The notes beneath the pieces were generated by a model, which ran no database searches, was not told the DNA's origin, and was given only the letters and a program-made list of their open reading frames with translations. DNA of 64,000 nucleotides from Riemerella anatipestifer (GTDB lineage: Bacteria > Bacteroidota > Bacteroidia > Flavobacteriales > Weeksellaceae). Below, piece after piece: positions 54,533-62,815 of the stretch (position 1 is the stretch's first letter; each line of letters opens with the position of its first letter). The translations under genes and the position numbers were made by a program. The DNA is taken from NCBI RefSeq assembly GCF_035666175.1, contig NZ_CP142016.1:806001-870000 (forward strand). The letters run 5' to 3'.

Positions 54533-55723
54533 ATGAATCTTCACGAGTATCAATCAAAAGAGATTTTAGCGAAATACGGCGTTAGAGTACAAAGAGGTAT
54601 AGTAGCTAGCACCGTAGAGGAAGCAAAAAAAGCGGCAGAACAGCTTTCTGCAGAAACAGGAACTAAAGCGTGGGTAGTAAAAGCTCAAGTACACGCAGGT
54701 GGTAGAGGTAAAGGTGGAGGTGTTAAGTTTTCTCCTAACATGGAAAAGTTAGAAGAAAACGCAAGAAACATCATCGGAATGCAGTTAGTAACGCCTCAAA
54801 CTTCTGCTGAAGGTAAAAAAGTACACTCTGTACTTGTTGCAGAAGATATGTATTACCCTGGGGATTCTGAACCAAAAGAATACTATGTTTCTGTACTTTT
54901 AGATAGAGCTAAAGGGAAGAATATGATTGTATATTCTACAGAAGGTGGTATGGATATAGAGCAAGTGGCAGAAGAAACTCCGCACCTTATCCATAACGAA
55001 GAGGTAGATCCTGCTTTAGGACTACAACCTTTCCAAGCTAGAAAGATTGCATTTAATCTAGGTTTAGAAGGAGAAGCGTTTAAGGATTTTGTAAAATTCA
55101 TTACAGCTCTTTACAATGCTTATGTGGGTATTGATGCTTCTTTATTTGAAATCAACCCTGTTCTTAAAACTTCAGATAATAAAATTGCTGCAGTAGATGC
55201 TAAAGTAACTTTAGATAATAATGCACTTTTCCGTCATAAAGATTTAGCTGAATTAAGAGATAAAAGAGAGGAAGACCCTACAGAAGTTGAAGCTGGTGAA
55301 GCTGGATTAAACTTCGTTAAACTAGACGGTAATGTAGGTTGTATGGTAAACGGTGCTGGTTTGGCAATGGCTACTATGGATATTATTAAGCTTTCTGGAG
55401 GTAACCCTGCTAACTTCCTAGATGTAGGTGGTACTGCAGATGCTGAAAGAGTGGAAAAGGCATTTGGTATTATCCTTAAAGACCCTAATGTAAAAGCAAT
55501 TCTTATCAACATCTTTGGTGGTATTGTAAGATGTGATAGAGTAGCACAAGGTGTAGTAGATGCTTACAAGAGCTTCGGAGAACTTCCTGTACCTCTTATC
55601 GTAAGATTACAGGGAACTAATGCTGAAGAAGCTAAGAGATTAATTGATGAGTCTGGATTACCAGTACATTCTGCAATTACTCTAGAAGAAGCGGCAAATA
55701 AAGTAAAAGAGGTATTAGCTTAA
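54533..55723 (+). CDS. sucC: Succinate-CoA ligase, ADP-forming, beta subunit
   Basis: 396 residues, the usual length. The ATP-grasp part has [16 protein letters not shown] and [16 protein letters not shown]; the C-terminal CoA-ligase part has [26 protein letters not shown] and [10 protein letters not shown]. It makes ATP from succinyl-CoA in the citric acid cycle together with SucD. No sucD follows; a terminator closes the gene, so the alpha subunit lies elsewhere. Confidence 0.97.
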   Translation: MNLHEYQSKEILAKYGVRVQRGIVASTVEEAKKAAEQLSAETGTKAWVVKAQVHAGGRGKGGGVKFSPNMEKLEENARNIIGMQLVTPQTSAEGKKVHSVLVAEDMYYPGDSEPKEYYVSVLLDRAKGKNMIVYSTEGGMDIEQVAEETPHLIHNEEVDPALGLQPFQARKIAFNLGLEGEAFKDFVKFITALYNAYVGIDASLFEINPVLKTSDNKIAAVDAKVTLDNNALFRHKDLAELRDKREEDPTEVEAGEAGLNFVKLDGNVGCMVNGAGLAMATMDIIKLSGGNPANFLDVGGTADAERVEKAFGIILKDPNVKAILINIFGGIVRCDRVAQGVVDAYKSFGELPVPLIVRLQGTNAEEAKRLIDESGLPVHSAITLEEAANKVKEVLA

Positions 55724-55750
55724 TTAAAAAAGTAATACTTTTAAAATATA

Positions 55751-55785
55751 AAAGACCAGTTCGTTAGAGCTGGTCTTTTTGGTTT
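55751..55785 (+). terminator. Terminator of sucC
   Basis: AAAAGACCAG pairs with CTGGTCTTTT around a 10-base loop, with a T-rich tail. Confidence 0.85.
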
Positions 55786-55806
55786 ATTATTATATTAAAT
55801 CACTAT

Positions 55807-57054
55807 TTATTGTAATGAATCGCTTGAAGATGAAGGAAGAGCATTCGGTACATTTGGCATCATCTCCTTTTTTAGAGTTTCTGTTTCCAACGGAAAATCA
55901 TCAAACAAACCAGATAAAGCAACCGCCGAATAGACTCTTCTAGAAAATTTATTACCTATCGCAATAATACTTACCTTAGAATCTAAAAGATGTACAAATA
56001 CGGAATTAGAGCCGTGCCACCAACCATTGTGATAAGTCAGTTTTTTATTATTATCAAAAATTTTCATTCTAAACCCTAAGCCGTAATTGTTAATCCCTTT
56101 TTTCTCATTACTATAAGGTGTGAATATCTTTTCTTTCAAATCCGAAGGTAAAAACTCTTTAGAGAACATCGCTTGTGAAAACTTTAGTAAATCTCTAGGA
56201 GTGGTATAAATATTTTTATCCCCATAGATGAGGTCTAAATTATTAAGAGGATACAGCTTGTTATTTTTATAATAGAACGATTGTGCCGCCGTGGCAATAT
56301 CCTTTTGCTGAAATACAAAAGTGTGTTTCATTTCAAGAGGTGCAAACAGCATTTCCTTCATTGCAGTAGGATAATCTTTTTGGGTAACCTTCTCTATAAT
56401 TAGGGCTAGTAAAGCGTAGTTGGTATTACAGTACATAAACCCTGTGCTAGTAGGTCTAGCTAGCTCTGGCTTATATCTAATAAGTAGATTTAGAACATCT
56501 TGATTGGTTAAAAAAGACTGTGATAACTCTTTAGGTTTAGGTTCTAGAGTTTCAATAAAATGTTCATACTTTGGAAGTCCACTTCTATGGCTAAGTAAAT
56601 CTATAACTCTGATATTAGCATACGGAAACTTTGGAAAAAAAGTGGTAATATCTTGGTCTAGTTTTATTTTTTTTGCTTCTATCAGCTTCATAATTGCCAT
56701 TGCCGTCATCGTCTTAGAAATAGAAGCAATGTGTAAAGGCGTATTTTGATTGATGGGCATCTGTTGGTTCTCTCTGCCATAGCCCCTGTATTTTTCAAAA
56801 ATAATATTATCGCCTTTAGCGATTAAGATTCCTCCACTTAAATCACCTCCTACCCAAGTGTTTTGGTAATATTCTTTCAAAAGGTGTTTTAGAGAATCCT
56901 CATTAGCTACCGAATTATCCTCTTTTGTAAAAATATCCTCCGCATCTACCTTAGAAAAATGAGGCAAATTGGTTTTAACCTCCTCACTACTTTCTTGTTT
57001 TTTAGAACAAGAGAATGTTAGCAATCCACACGCAATAATCCACCACCATTTCAT
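55807..57054 (-). CDS. Serine hydrolase, beta-lactamase/penicillin-binding-like lipoprotein
   Basis: 415 residues. The lipoprotein signal ends at Cys16 (LLTFSC). The active-site SxxK is Ser111-Ile-Ser-Lys114, YCN is the Tyr motif about residue 210, and HNGWWHG near 345 stands where the KTG/HxG motif is expected. It belongs to family S12 (class C beta-lactamase fold) and may be an esterase, a D-aminopeptidase or a carboxypeptidase; the substrate is unknown. It is last in a tight four-gene operon. Confidence 0.88.
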   Translation of the reverse strand: MKWWWIIACGLLTFSCSKKQESSEEVKTNLPHFSKVDAEDIFTKEDNSVANEDSLKHLLKEYYQNTWVGGDLSGGILIAKGDNIIFEKYRGYGRENQQMPINQNTPLHIASISKTMTAMAIMKLIEAKKIKLDQDITTFFPKFPYANIRVIDLLSHRSGLPKYEHFIETLEPKPKELSQSFLTNQDVLNLLIRYKPELARPTSTGFMYCNTNYALLALIIEKVTQKDYPTAMKEMLFAPLEMKHTFVFQQKDIATAAQSFYYKNNKLYPLNNLDLIYGDKNIYTTPRDLLKFSQAMFSKEFLPSDLKEKIFTPYSNEKKGINNYGLGFRMKIFDNNKKLTYHNGWWHGSNSVFVHLLDSKVSIIAIGNKFSRRVYSAVALSGLFDDFPLETETLKKEMMPNVPNALPSSSSDSLQ

Positions 57055-57065
57055 ATTTTAATCTA

Positions 57066-57998
57066 TTATTTTTTAAACTTTGCTAAAATCTTATCTACAA
57101 TCACTTGGGCTAATTTTATCTTACTTTCGTGCGTCCAACCTGCAATATGAGGCGTAACAATCACTTTATCCGAGTTTAAAAGAAAAGCTAAATCTTCATT
57201 CTGAATTTCTAAGTTTTCAAAAGAGCTTTTTTCATATTCTAAAACATCTAGACAAGCCCCTTTTATCTTACCGCTTTTAAGTGCCGAAACCACATCTGAA
57301 GTTACCACATTCTTCCCTCTAGCTGTATTGATGAGATAAAAATTCTTCTTCATTTTTTGAATAGAATCAGCATTAAGCCAGCCTATGGTATCCTCTGCTA
57401 GAGGTAAATGAAGACTTAGAATATCCGCTTTTTCTTGTAACACTTCTAACGGAACTTGTTGGGCGTATTGGTCTGACAAGTTAGGTTTAATATCGTGAAA
57501 TATCACCTCGCACCCAAAACCTGATAGCCTTTGAGCTAAGGCTTTTCCCATATTACCATATCCTATAATACCTACCGTCTTATCTTTAATTTCTTCCCCT
57601 CGGTTTTCCTCTCGCTTCCAAATACCTTTTTTGATCTCTTCCGATGAAATGAACAAACGATTCATCAGTACCAAAAGACAGCCTAAACTGTGTTCTGCCA
57701 CCGCATCTCGGTTGCCTTCTGGAGAATTAAAAAGACAAATCCCAAGTTCTTCTGCCTTTTCGGTATCTATATTTTCCATTCCTGCCCCTACTCTCGCAAT
57801 CCATTTTAGATTTTTGGCTTGAGTTAAAAAACGAGCGTCTAGCGGAATTCTACTCCTAATAATAATACCCTCGTAAGGTTCTATTTTGTCTAAAATTTCT
57901 TCGTAAGAAGAAGTAATATCCTCATCTATTGTAAACCCATTAGCTGTGAGCTGCTCCGTAATAAGAGGGTGATTTTTATCTAGTTGTAAAACCTTCAT
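57066..57998 (-). CDS. D-2-hydroxyacid dehydrogenase, SerA-like
   Basis: 310 residues. The NAD-binding motif VGIIGYGNMGKALAQRL is in the middle, with the catalytic Arg in INTARGKNVV, the Glu near CLDVLEYEKSS and the catalytic His in TPHIAGWTHES. It reduces 2-keto acids or oxidises D-2-hydroxy acids; phosphoglycerate dehydrogenase is the most likely role, but it lacks the ACT domain. It lies 6 bp after the thioesterase gene and 11 bp before the serine hydrolase gene. Confidence 0.88.
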   Translation of the reverse strand: MKVLQLDKNHPLITEQLTANGFTIDEDITSSYEEILDKIEPYEGIIIRSRIPLDARFLTQAKNLKWIARVGAGMENIDTEKAEELGICLFNSPEGNRDAVAEHSLGCLLVLMNRLFISSEEIKKGIWKREENRGEEIKDKTVGIIGYGNMGKALAQRLSGFGCEVIFHDIKPNLSDQYAQQVPLEVLQEKADILSLHLPLAEDTIGWLNADSIQKMKKNFYLINTARGKNVVTSDVVSALKSGKIKGACLDVLEYEKSSFENLEIQNEDLAFLLNSDKVIVTPHIAGWTHESKIKLAQVIVDKILAKFKK

Positions 57999-58004
57999 AA
58001 ATGA

Positions 58005-58514
58005 TTAAATGAATAGTTTTTTTAGCTCCACAGAATCTTGTGCCTTCATTCTTCCAGACAGAATAAGGGAAAGTTCTTTTCTTCTAAGAGCTGCCATATA
58101 ACGCTCTTTTTCTATATCCGTTTCTGGTTCTAACTCTGGGATAGGCACAGGCTTATTAAACGAATCCACCGCTACAAAGGTGTATATTCCTTCGTTGGTA
58201 TGTACTTTTTTCTGTGTAATAGGGTCGTCCATCCATACATCTACATAAACCTCCATAGAGGTAGAAAATGCACGCGTTACTTTAGACTCCAAAACCACCA
58301 CACCTCCCTCTGGAATAGGATGATTAAAGGAAACATGATTTACCGAAGCCGTTACCACCCTTCTTCCGCAATGTCTAGAGGCTGATATAGAAGCACATCT
58401 GTCCATTTTAGAGAGGAGCTCTCCTCCAAACAAATTTCCCAAATGATTGGTTTCGTTTGGGAGTACAATATTAGTCATTACCGTAAGGCTATCTTTAGGC
58501 GTTTTTTTCGTCAT
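58005..58514 (-). CDS. Acyl-CoA thioesterase, hotdog fold
   Basis: 169 residues. The start VLPNETNHLGNLFGGELLSKMD is the hallmark of the cytosolic acyl-CoA hydrolase family (YciA/ACOT type), with the catalytic Asn/Asp region there, followed by VVTASVNHVSFNHPIPEGG. It hydrolyses acyl-CoA to free acid and CoA. It begins one base after the preceding gene ends. Confidence 0.9.
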   Translation of the reverse strand: MTKKTPKDSLTVMTNIVLPNETNHLGNLFGGELLSKMDRCASISASRHCGRRVVTASVNHVSFNHPIPEGGVVVLESKVTRAFSTSMEVYVDVWMDDPITQKKVHTNEGIYTFVAVDSFNKPVPIPELEPETDIEKERYMAALRRKELSLILSGRMKAQDSVELKKLFI

Positions 58515-58515
58515 A

Positions 58516-59196
58516 TTATTTTAAATTGTTAGCTGGTAAAGAATCTTGCTTTAAACTATCTATTACCAAAGTATCATTAGTCTTAGTTGCTTTTACAGGT
58601 TGAAGTGTAGTGGTCTTTGGGGCTTTATCCTTTTCAAAACTTTTCACACCGAATAAAATTTCAGGGTGATAGAAATTCAAATATCCCAATATCCCCGCTG
58701 GAATAATAAAAATAAGTAGCCAAAGTACCACTTTCCAAGCATTAGATTTCTTAGGTTGAGAAGGTTGAGTTTCTTTTTGGGAACTCATTTCAGAAAGATT
58801 GATTGCCTCTAGCCCATAGACATCAGGCGAATCTAAGTAAATCCGTTGCCCTACAAAAGAAAAACCTTGAGTGTCTGAATTAAATGCCCCTAGAGCTTCT
58901 ACCTCAAAAGATTCTCCTGCTTCTATTTTTTTCTTCCAATAGTCTGTTTGTGTTTTTATTTCAAAGTCAGCTGTTTGGGAACTGATGCCTTTAATTTGAG
59001 CTACAAAATTGACAAAACTACTCTCTTTTAAAAGATAGTTCTTTTCTAGTACAATCTGCTTAGCAGGAGGCAGTATATGACCTTCCTCGTTACTGATAAT
59101 TGCACCAGAGTACTTTAAAGAAAAAACACCAAAGTGAGGCACAGCTACACTGCCATGAGTTTTAAGAGCCTCTAAAATACAACTTGCTATATTCAT
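58516..59196 (-). CDS. HU-CCDC81-like domain protein with a transmembrane helix
   Basis: 226 residues. The N-terminal 60 residues (ILEALKTHGSVAVPHFGVFSLKYSG) and the next 70 form paired HU-like domains known from Bacteroidota (HU-CCDC81_bac). A transmembrane helix is at about 160-180 (VVLWLLIFIIPAGILGYL), followed by a short periplasmic tail rich in Lys and Thr. No SPOR domain is seen, although relatives carry one. It may link the nucleoid or division apparatus to the membrane, but the function is unknown. It is first in the four-gene operon, and its ATG lies eight bases after the -7 box. Confidence 0.8.
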   Translation of the reverse strand: MNIASCILEALKTHGSVAVPHFGVFSLKYSGAIISNEEGHILPPAKQIVLEKNYLLKESSFVNFVAQIKGISSQTADFEIKTQTDYWKKKIEAGESFEVEALGAFNSDTQGFSFVGQRIYLDSPDVYGLEAINLSEMSSQKETQPSQPKKSNAWKVVLWLLIFIIPAGILGYLNFYHPEILFGVKSFEKDKAPKTTTLQPVKATKTNDTLVIDSLKQDSLPANNLK

Positions 59197-59204
59197 TATG
59201 GAGG

Positions 59205-59212
59205 CAAAGTTA
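59205..59212 (-). promoter_or_regulatory. -7 box of the four-gene operon
   Basis: TAACTTTG on the minus strand, eight bases before the ATG at 59196, so the leader is very short. Confidence 0.65.
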
Positions 59213-59316
59213 TACTTTTTTTGGCAAAAAATGGGCGTAATCCCTTAGGAATTAACCAAAACTATTGCCCTATAAATAGGTTTAAGCATTAAGATATGAG
59301 CCATTTTCAATAGAGC

Positions 59317-59397
59317 GTCTGTCCTTACCGTAACAGGCTATCTGTTAGCCTAAGGACAGACACCCTGTTACGGTAAGTACGGATACTCTGTTCCGTA
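59317..59397. repeat. Intergenic element with overlapping inverted repeats
   Basis: GTCTGTCCTTA (59317-59327) pairs perfectly with TAAGGACAGAC (59351-59361). CTTACCGTAACAGG (59324-59337) pairs perfectly with CCTGTTACGGTAAG (59364-59377). These share bases and cannot form together. A third stem, TACGGA with TCCGTA, is at 59378-59397. Inside the first loop AGGCTA pairs with TAGCCT. The element lies in the 274-bp gap between the DUF4469 gene and the HU-CCDC81 gene; nothing else is in the gap but a terminator and a promoter. Confidence 0.85.
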
Positions 59398-59419
59398 GCA
59401 TTCGGCAAAAGGCAACAAA

Positions 59420-59448
59420 ATAGGCTACTCTTTAAATGAGTAGCCTTT
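59420..59448 (-). terminator. Terminator of the DUF4469 gene
   Basis: AGGCTACTC pairs perfectly with GAGTAGCCT around a 7-base loop; T-rich on both sides. Confidence 0.85.
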
Positions 59449-59470
59449 GTTTTAAAATTAAAATACTTTA

Positions 59471-60190
59471 TTAAGCAATAACCACAGGATTGGGCAGCCG
59501 CTCCGTTCTTGGTTCTTTTAGTAAGACGGAACCCGTGCTGCTTTGCGTGGTAATGCTTAGCTCATAATTACCTGCTTCTAAATCCGAAGGCACAAGAATG
59601 AGTAACCTTGATGGCTCATTAAGCACAATATGCTCTGCTGAGAGTTTTACCTCATTTTGGTTGTCTAGATTTTTAAAGACGATACCATTTTTAGGATTAT
59701 CGCCGTCTATTTTAATGTAAGTGCCTTTGATTTCGGCATTTTTGCCTTTGGTAAGCGTACCGTCTGTTTTGCCTGTAGCTTTGTCGGTAATGCTGAACAC
59801 ACTCATTGGGCTAGACTGCTCGCCTAGGATTTCTACTTTGGTATCATTAGCAGCTTTTCTTAGGTCGGTGCCTTGATTGACATTGACATATACGGAATGT
59901 TTCTCCTTATCCCAAGTTTTGTCGTAAAACACGCCCTTAATGGCAGGACGCATATACACCAGCCCTGTATTTACGCTATAACCATTAAGTACCAACTCTG
60001 AGGCTTTGCGATTAAAACGAGTGATAATATCTACCGCAGTTTCAGTCTGTATCTCCATACCCTCTTTTTTAAGGGCTTCTATGATTTCTGTAATGCCAAG
60101 GCTACCACCTAGAAGTGGCACGGCTACAAAATCGTTAGGGTCATCTTTCGTGAGTAGGTTGGGACGCAACCACGCTTTTAGTGTATTCAT
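59471..60190 (-). CDS. HU-like DNA-binding domain protein with DUF4469
   Basis: 239 residues. The N-terminal 120 residues (LRPNLLTKDDPNDFVAVPLL, EIIEALKKEGMEIQTETAVD) follow the HU-like domain found in Bacteroidota before DUF4469. The C-terminal 110 residues are a beta-sandwich (GTYIKIDGDNPKNGIVF, VPSDLEAGNYELSITT). It may bind DNA, but no role is established. A single gene with its own terminator; no good TAnnTTTG box is seen, the nearest being TATATTTC at about 60239-60246. Confidence 0.85.
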   Translation of the reverse strand: MNTLKAWLRPNLLTKDDPNDFVAVPLLGGSLGITEIIEALKKEGMEIQTETAVDIITRFNRKASELVLNGYSVNTGLVYMRPAIKGVFYDKTWDKEKHSVYVNVNQGTDLRKAANDTKVEILGEQSSPMSVFSITDKATGKTDGTLTKGKNAEIKGTYIKIDGDNPKNGIVFKNLDNQNEVKLSAEHIVLNEPSRLLILVPSDLEAGNYELSITTQSSTGSVLLKEPRTERLPNPVVIA

Positions 60191-60248
60191 AATGTATAAA
60201 TTTTTAAGGTTAAGCTTTTGTATACTTTGTTCTGATTTGAAATATAAA

Positions 60249-60281
60249 AATCCCCATTGTGATACTATCGCAATGGGGAAA
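60249..60281 (-). terminator. Terminator of the coiled-coil surface protein gene
   Basis: TCCCCATTG pairs with CAATGGGGA around an 11-base loop; on the minus strand T5 follows. Confidence 0.8.
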
Positions 60282-60288
60282 GGTTAAA

Positions 60289-62172
60289 CTATTTTACTAA
60301 TAAGGCTTCTAGCTTCTGTAAACGAGCTTCTAATTCTGCTATTTTAGCATCTTTAGCTTTTAGAACCTTGTCTTGCTCTATGCTGTGTAGATAAAGTTCC
60401 TCTATCTTTTCCACATTGGTCAGTTGAGTAGCCATAAGGTCTATATAACCTTGTTTTTTGATAGCTTCCGCATATTGGTAACCTGGTAAATGCCCATTAG
60501 TTTTTACAAAATCTTCTACTTGGCTAAGGGTTTTAAAGCTATAATCTGATTTAATGCTAGAAGTACCTGTATAATACTTTTGGAACACATAGTCTGGGAA
60601 GATAGCGGCATTAGTACCTATAAAACCCGTGGCTTTTACATTACCCGCAACCTCTAATTTTTCTGCTGGAGATTCAACGCCAATACCTACCGCACCATCA
60701 GCAGATATTCTCATTTTTTCTGTAGGTAAAGTTAAGTTAGGATTAGTACCAAGCGTAGGACTTTGTGTTCTAAATATCAAGTTAGAGCCACCATCTCCTC
60801 GTCCATTCATTTGATCTACAATCTGAGTGGTTGCATTTACTTTCTTAGTTCCATCAACAGATGTTCCATTTATAAATTGAAATATAGTCTCTTGATTTGA
60901 AGTCCAATTATGATTTCTTATTGTTACTTTATCTCCAAATGAATTCTCTCCAGCATTAGTATAGATAGCATAGTTTTTATTAACCCCTCTATCTACATTT
61001 GCGACTACCAAACCATACATTTCATCAATACTATTTATAGTAGTTGGAATATTAAAGTAAGTGCTATTACCTACTAATCTACCTATCTTACCAGTCCAAG
61101 TATCGGTTATAATTGCTTGATTATAGTTAAGAGCCACTGCATTTAATGTCCCTTTTGAATATTTATTTAGATGAATTCTATTTTCAGTACCAAATAACTG
61201 ATTAACTTCTCCCGTTCCTCTCGGTGTCAAATAGTTAAAAGCAGCTGTCATATAAGGAGTCTGATTAGCCGTATAAGAAGAGGCTTGACTATAAGCACCT
61301 ACTACCCTATCAGCACTACCATCATATAGTGTAGCAATAGAATAATCTCCTATCATTAGATTTATCTTCCCTTTACCATAATGTTCAGAGGCGTTAACAT
61401 TAGCGTATAAAGCACTATAATTACTCGCTGTAGTAGCTGTAGTAGCAATGGTATTTCTTTGCCCAAAAATTCGGTTATATACACCTGCATCATTTTTTTC
61501 ATCTACCAATAAATAATTGTGTATTAACTGTTTTTCCTTATAAAGAGGATCTACATAAGATACAGGAATTTTATCTGCATAGCCTAAATTTATATTTAAT
61601 GAATTACCTAAGTTCATTGATGACAAATCTATACTTCCTGTTTCTATTTGCTGAGTTGAAGGATTGTGTTTACTATAATTTCTCAAAACCTTCGGCACAT
61701 TCTTAAAAGCCCCTACAGATGAATAAGAAATATTACTTTCAATATTACCATCTATCAATTTAATATCATTATTGCTCTGTTTTTGCCAAATATCATCATT
61801 ATTTCCTGCTCTTCTTACCCATTCTGTACCATTATAGTAGTAATAGCCTTTCTCTGTGATTTTAGCTACTTTGATATCATTACCTATATAGTCACTTATA
61901 GCACCTTTAGTTTTACTAGTATCATCTATTACATAGACCAAAGTTCCCTCCACAGGTGTTGCAATGCTTGCCACACGAGTTTTACTTAACTTAGGTGCTA
62001 AAATACCTTCATTAGTGGTTGCTGTAACATCTCCATTCTTTGCTGTAGGCTGAATATCCAAAGTAGCTTGAGGTGATGATGTATTAACCCCCACTTTCCC
62101 ACTTTGTCCGTAAACTACTAAGCCTAAGCCTAAAAAGGCGAATACACTTAATTTTGTAGTCTTTGTTTTCAT
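60289..62172 (-). CDS. Large secreted protein with C-terminal coiled coil, tail-fibre-like
   Basis: 627 residues from the ATG at 62172; the signal peptide is MKTKTTKLSVFAFLGLGLVVYG. The start of the mature part, GKVGVNTSSPQATLDI, and the later GIGVESPAEKLEVAGNVKATGF are repeats typical of phage-tail-fibre-like and surface proteins of Flavobacteriia. The C-terminal part has a chaperone-like stretch (SQVEDFVKTNGHLPGY, QGYIDLMATQLTNVEKIEELYLHSIEQDK) and a heptad coiled coil (AKIAELEARLQKLEALL), suited to trimers. The middle 400 residues are Asn/Thr/Tyr-rich and unlike anything I know. Exposed adhesin-like function is a guess. Confidence 0.8.
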   Translation of the reverse strand: MKTKTTKLSVFAFLGLGLVVYGQSGKVGVNTSSPQATLDIQPTAKNGDVTATTNEGILAPKLSKTRVASIATPVEGTLVYVIDDTSKTKGAISDYIGNDIKVAKITEKGYYYYNGTEWVRRAGNNDDIWQKQSNNDIKLIDGNIESNISYSSVGAFKNVPKVLRNYSKHNPSTQQIETGSIDLSSMNLGNSLNINLGYADKIPVSYVDPLYKEKQLIHNYLLVDEKNDAGVYNRIFGQRNTIATTATTASNYSALYANVNASEHYGKGKINLMIGDYSIATLYDGSADRVVGAYSQASSYTANQTPYMTAAFNYLTPRGTGEVNQLFGTENRIHLNKYSKGTLNAVALNYNQAIITDTWTGKIGRLVGNSTYFNIPTTINSIDEMYGLVVANVDRGVNKNYAIYTNAGENSFGDKVTIRNHNWTSNQETIFQFINGTSVDGTKKVNATTQIVDQMNGRGDGGSNLIFRTQSPTLGTNPNLTLPTEKMRISADGAVGIGVESPAEKLEVAGNVKATGFIGTNAAIFPDYVFQKYYTGTSSIKSDYSFKTLSQVEDFVKTNGHLPGYQYAEAIKKQGYIDLMATQLTNVEKIEELYLHSIEQDKVLKAKDAKIAELEARLQKLEALLVK

Positions 62173-62567
62173 AACATTTAATTTAAAATTGTTCATATTT
62201 GATTATTTAAGGTTATAGATATTGGATTGTAGAAGTTGGGTGTTGGACTTAAGGGTTGATGAGACTATACTGAGCTCTAATATCTCATCTCTAAGTTCTA
62301 ACCTAAAAAAACGCCTTCCCCCTCTAAACACACACAAAATGAGAGGAAAGGCTAAAACAGAAAGAGCAGAACACTCCTCCTGAACACTAGAAGCACTAAA
62401 CAAGAACGACCATGTTGTTTTAAAAAACAAAAATGCTTCTAGTAGATGGTTATGTAAATAATATAAACATGAAAAACCTCCAATAAATATTAGTGGAGTT
62501 GTATTTTTTCTAAATGATAAAAGTTGAAATAATTTTCTAGATAATACGACGCATACGCAGGTAATTA

Positions 62568-62612
<45 letters not shown>

Positions 62613-62776
62613 ACACAATTATTTGGAACTACCAAATTTTTGTGTAAGTTTTTTTCACTTTTTTGTATGTTGCTGATAGTGTATCGCATAAATATAGAGC
62701 AAACTTATAACCTTTTAAGCAAGTATGCAAGTTTTTAGAATCAATTCTCTTATTTTTTCTCAAAATAAGAGAAACA

Positions 62777-62812
62777 AAAATCACCCTCTCGTACTGGAGA
62801 AGGTGATTGTAT
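62777..62812 (-). terminator. Terminator of rng
   Basis: AATCACC-TCTC pairs with GAGA-GGTGATT with one mismatch around the loop GTACTG; minus strand T-rich. Confidence 0.75.
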
Positions 62813-62815
62813 TTT

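Noticed and set aside
62203..62430. A 75-codon minus-strand frame upstream of the surface protein gene
   Set aside because: No family, no promoter, low-complexity content and a position in a repeat-bearing gap. It is not supported as a gene.
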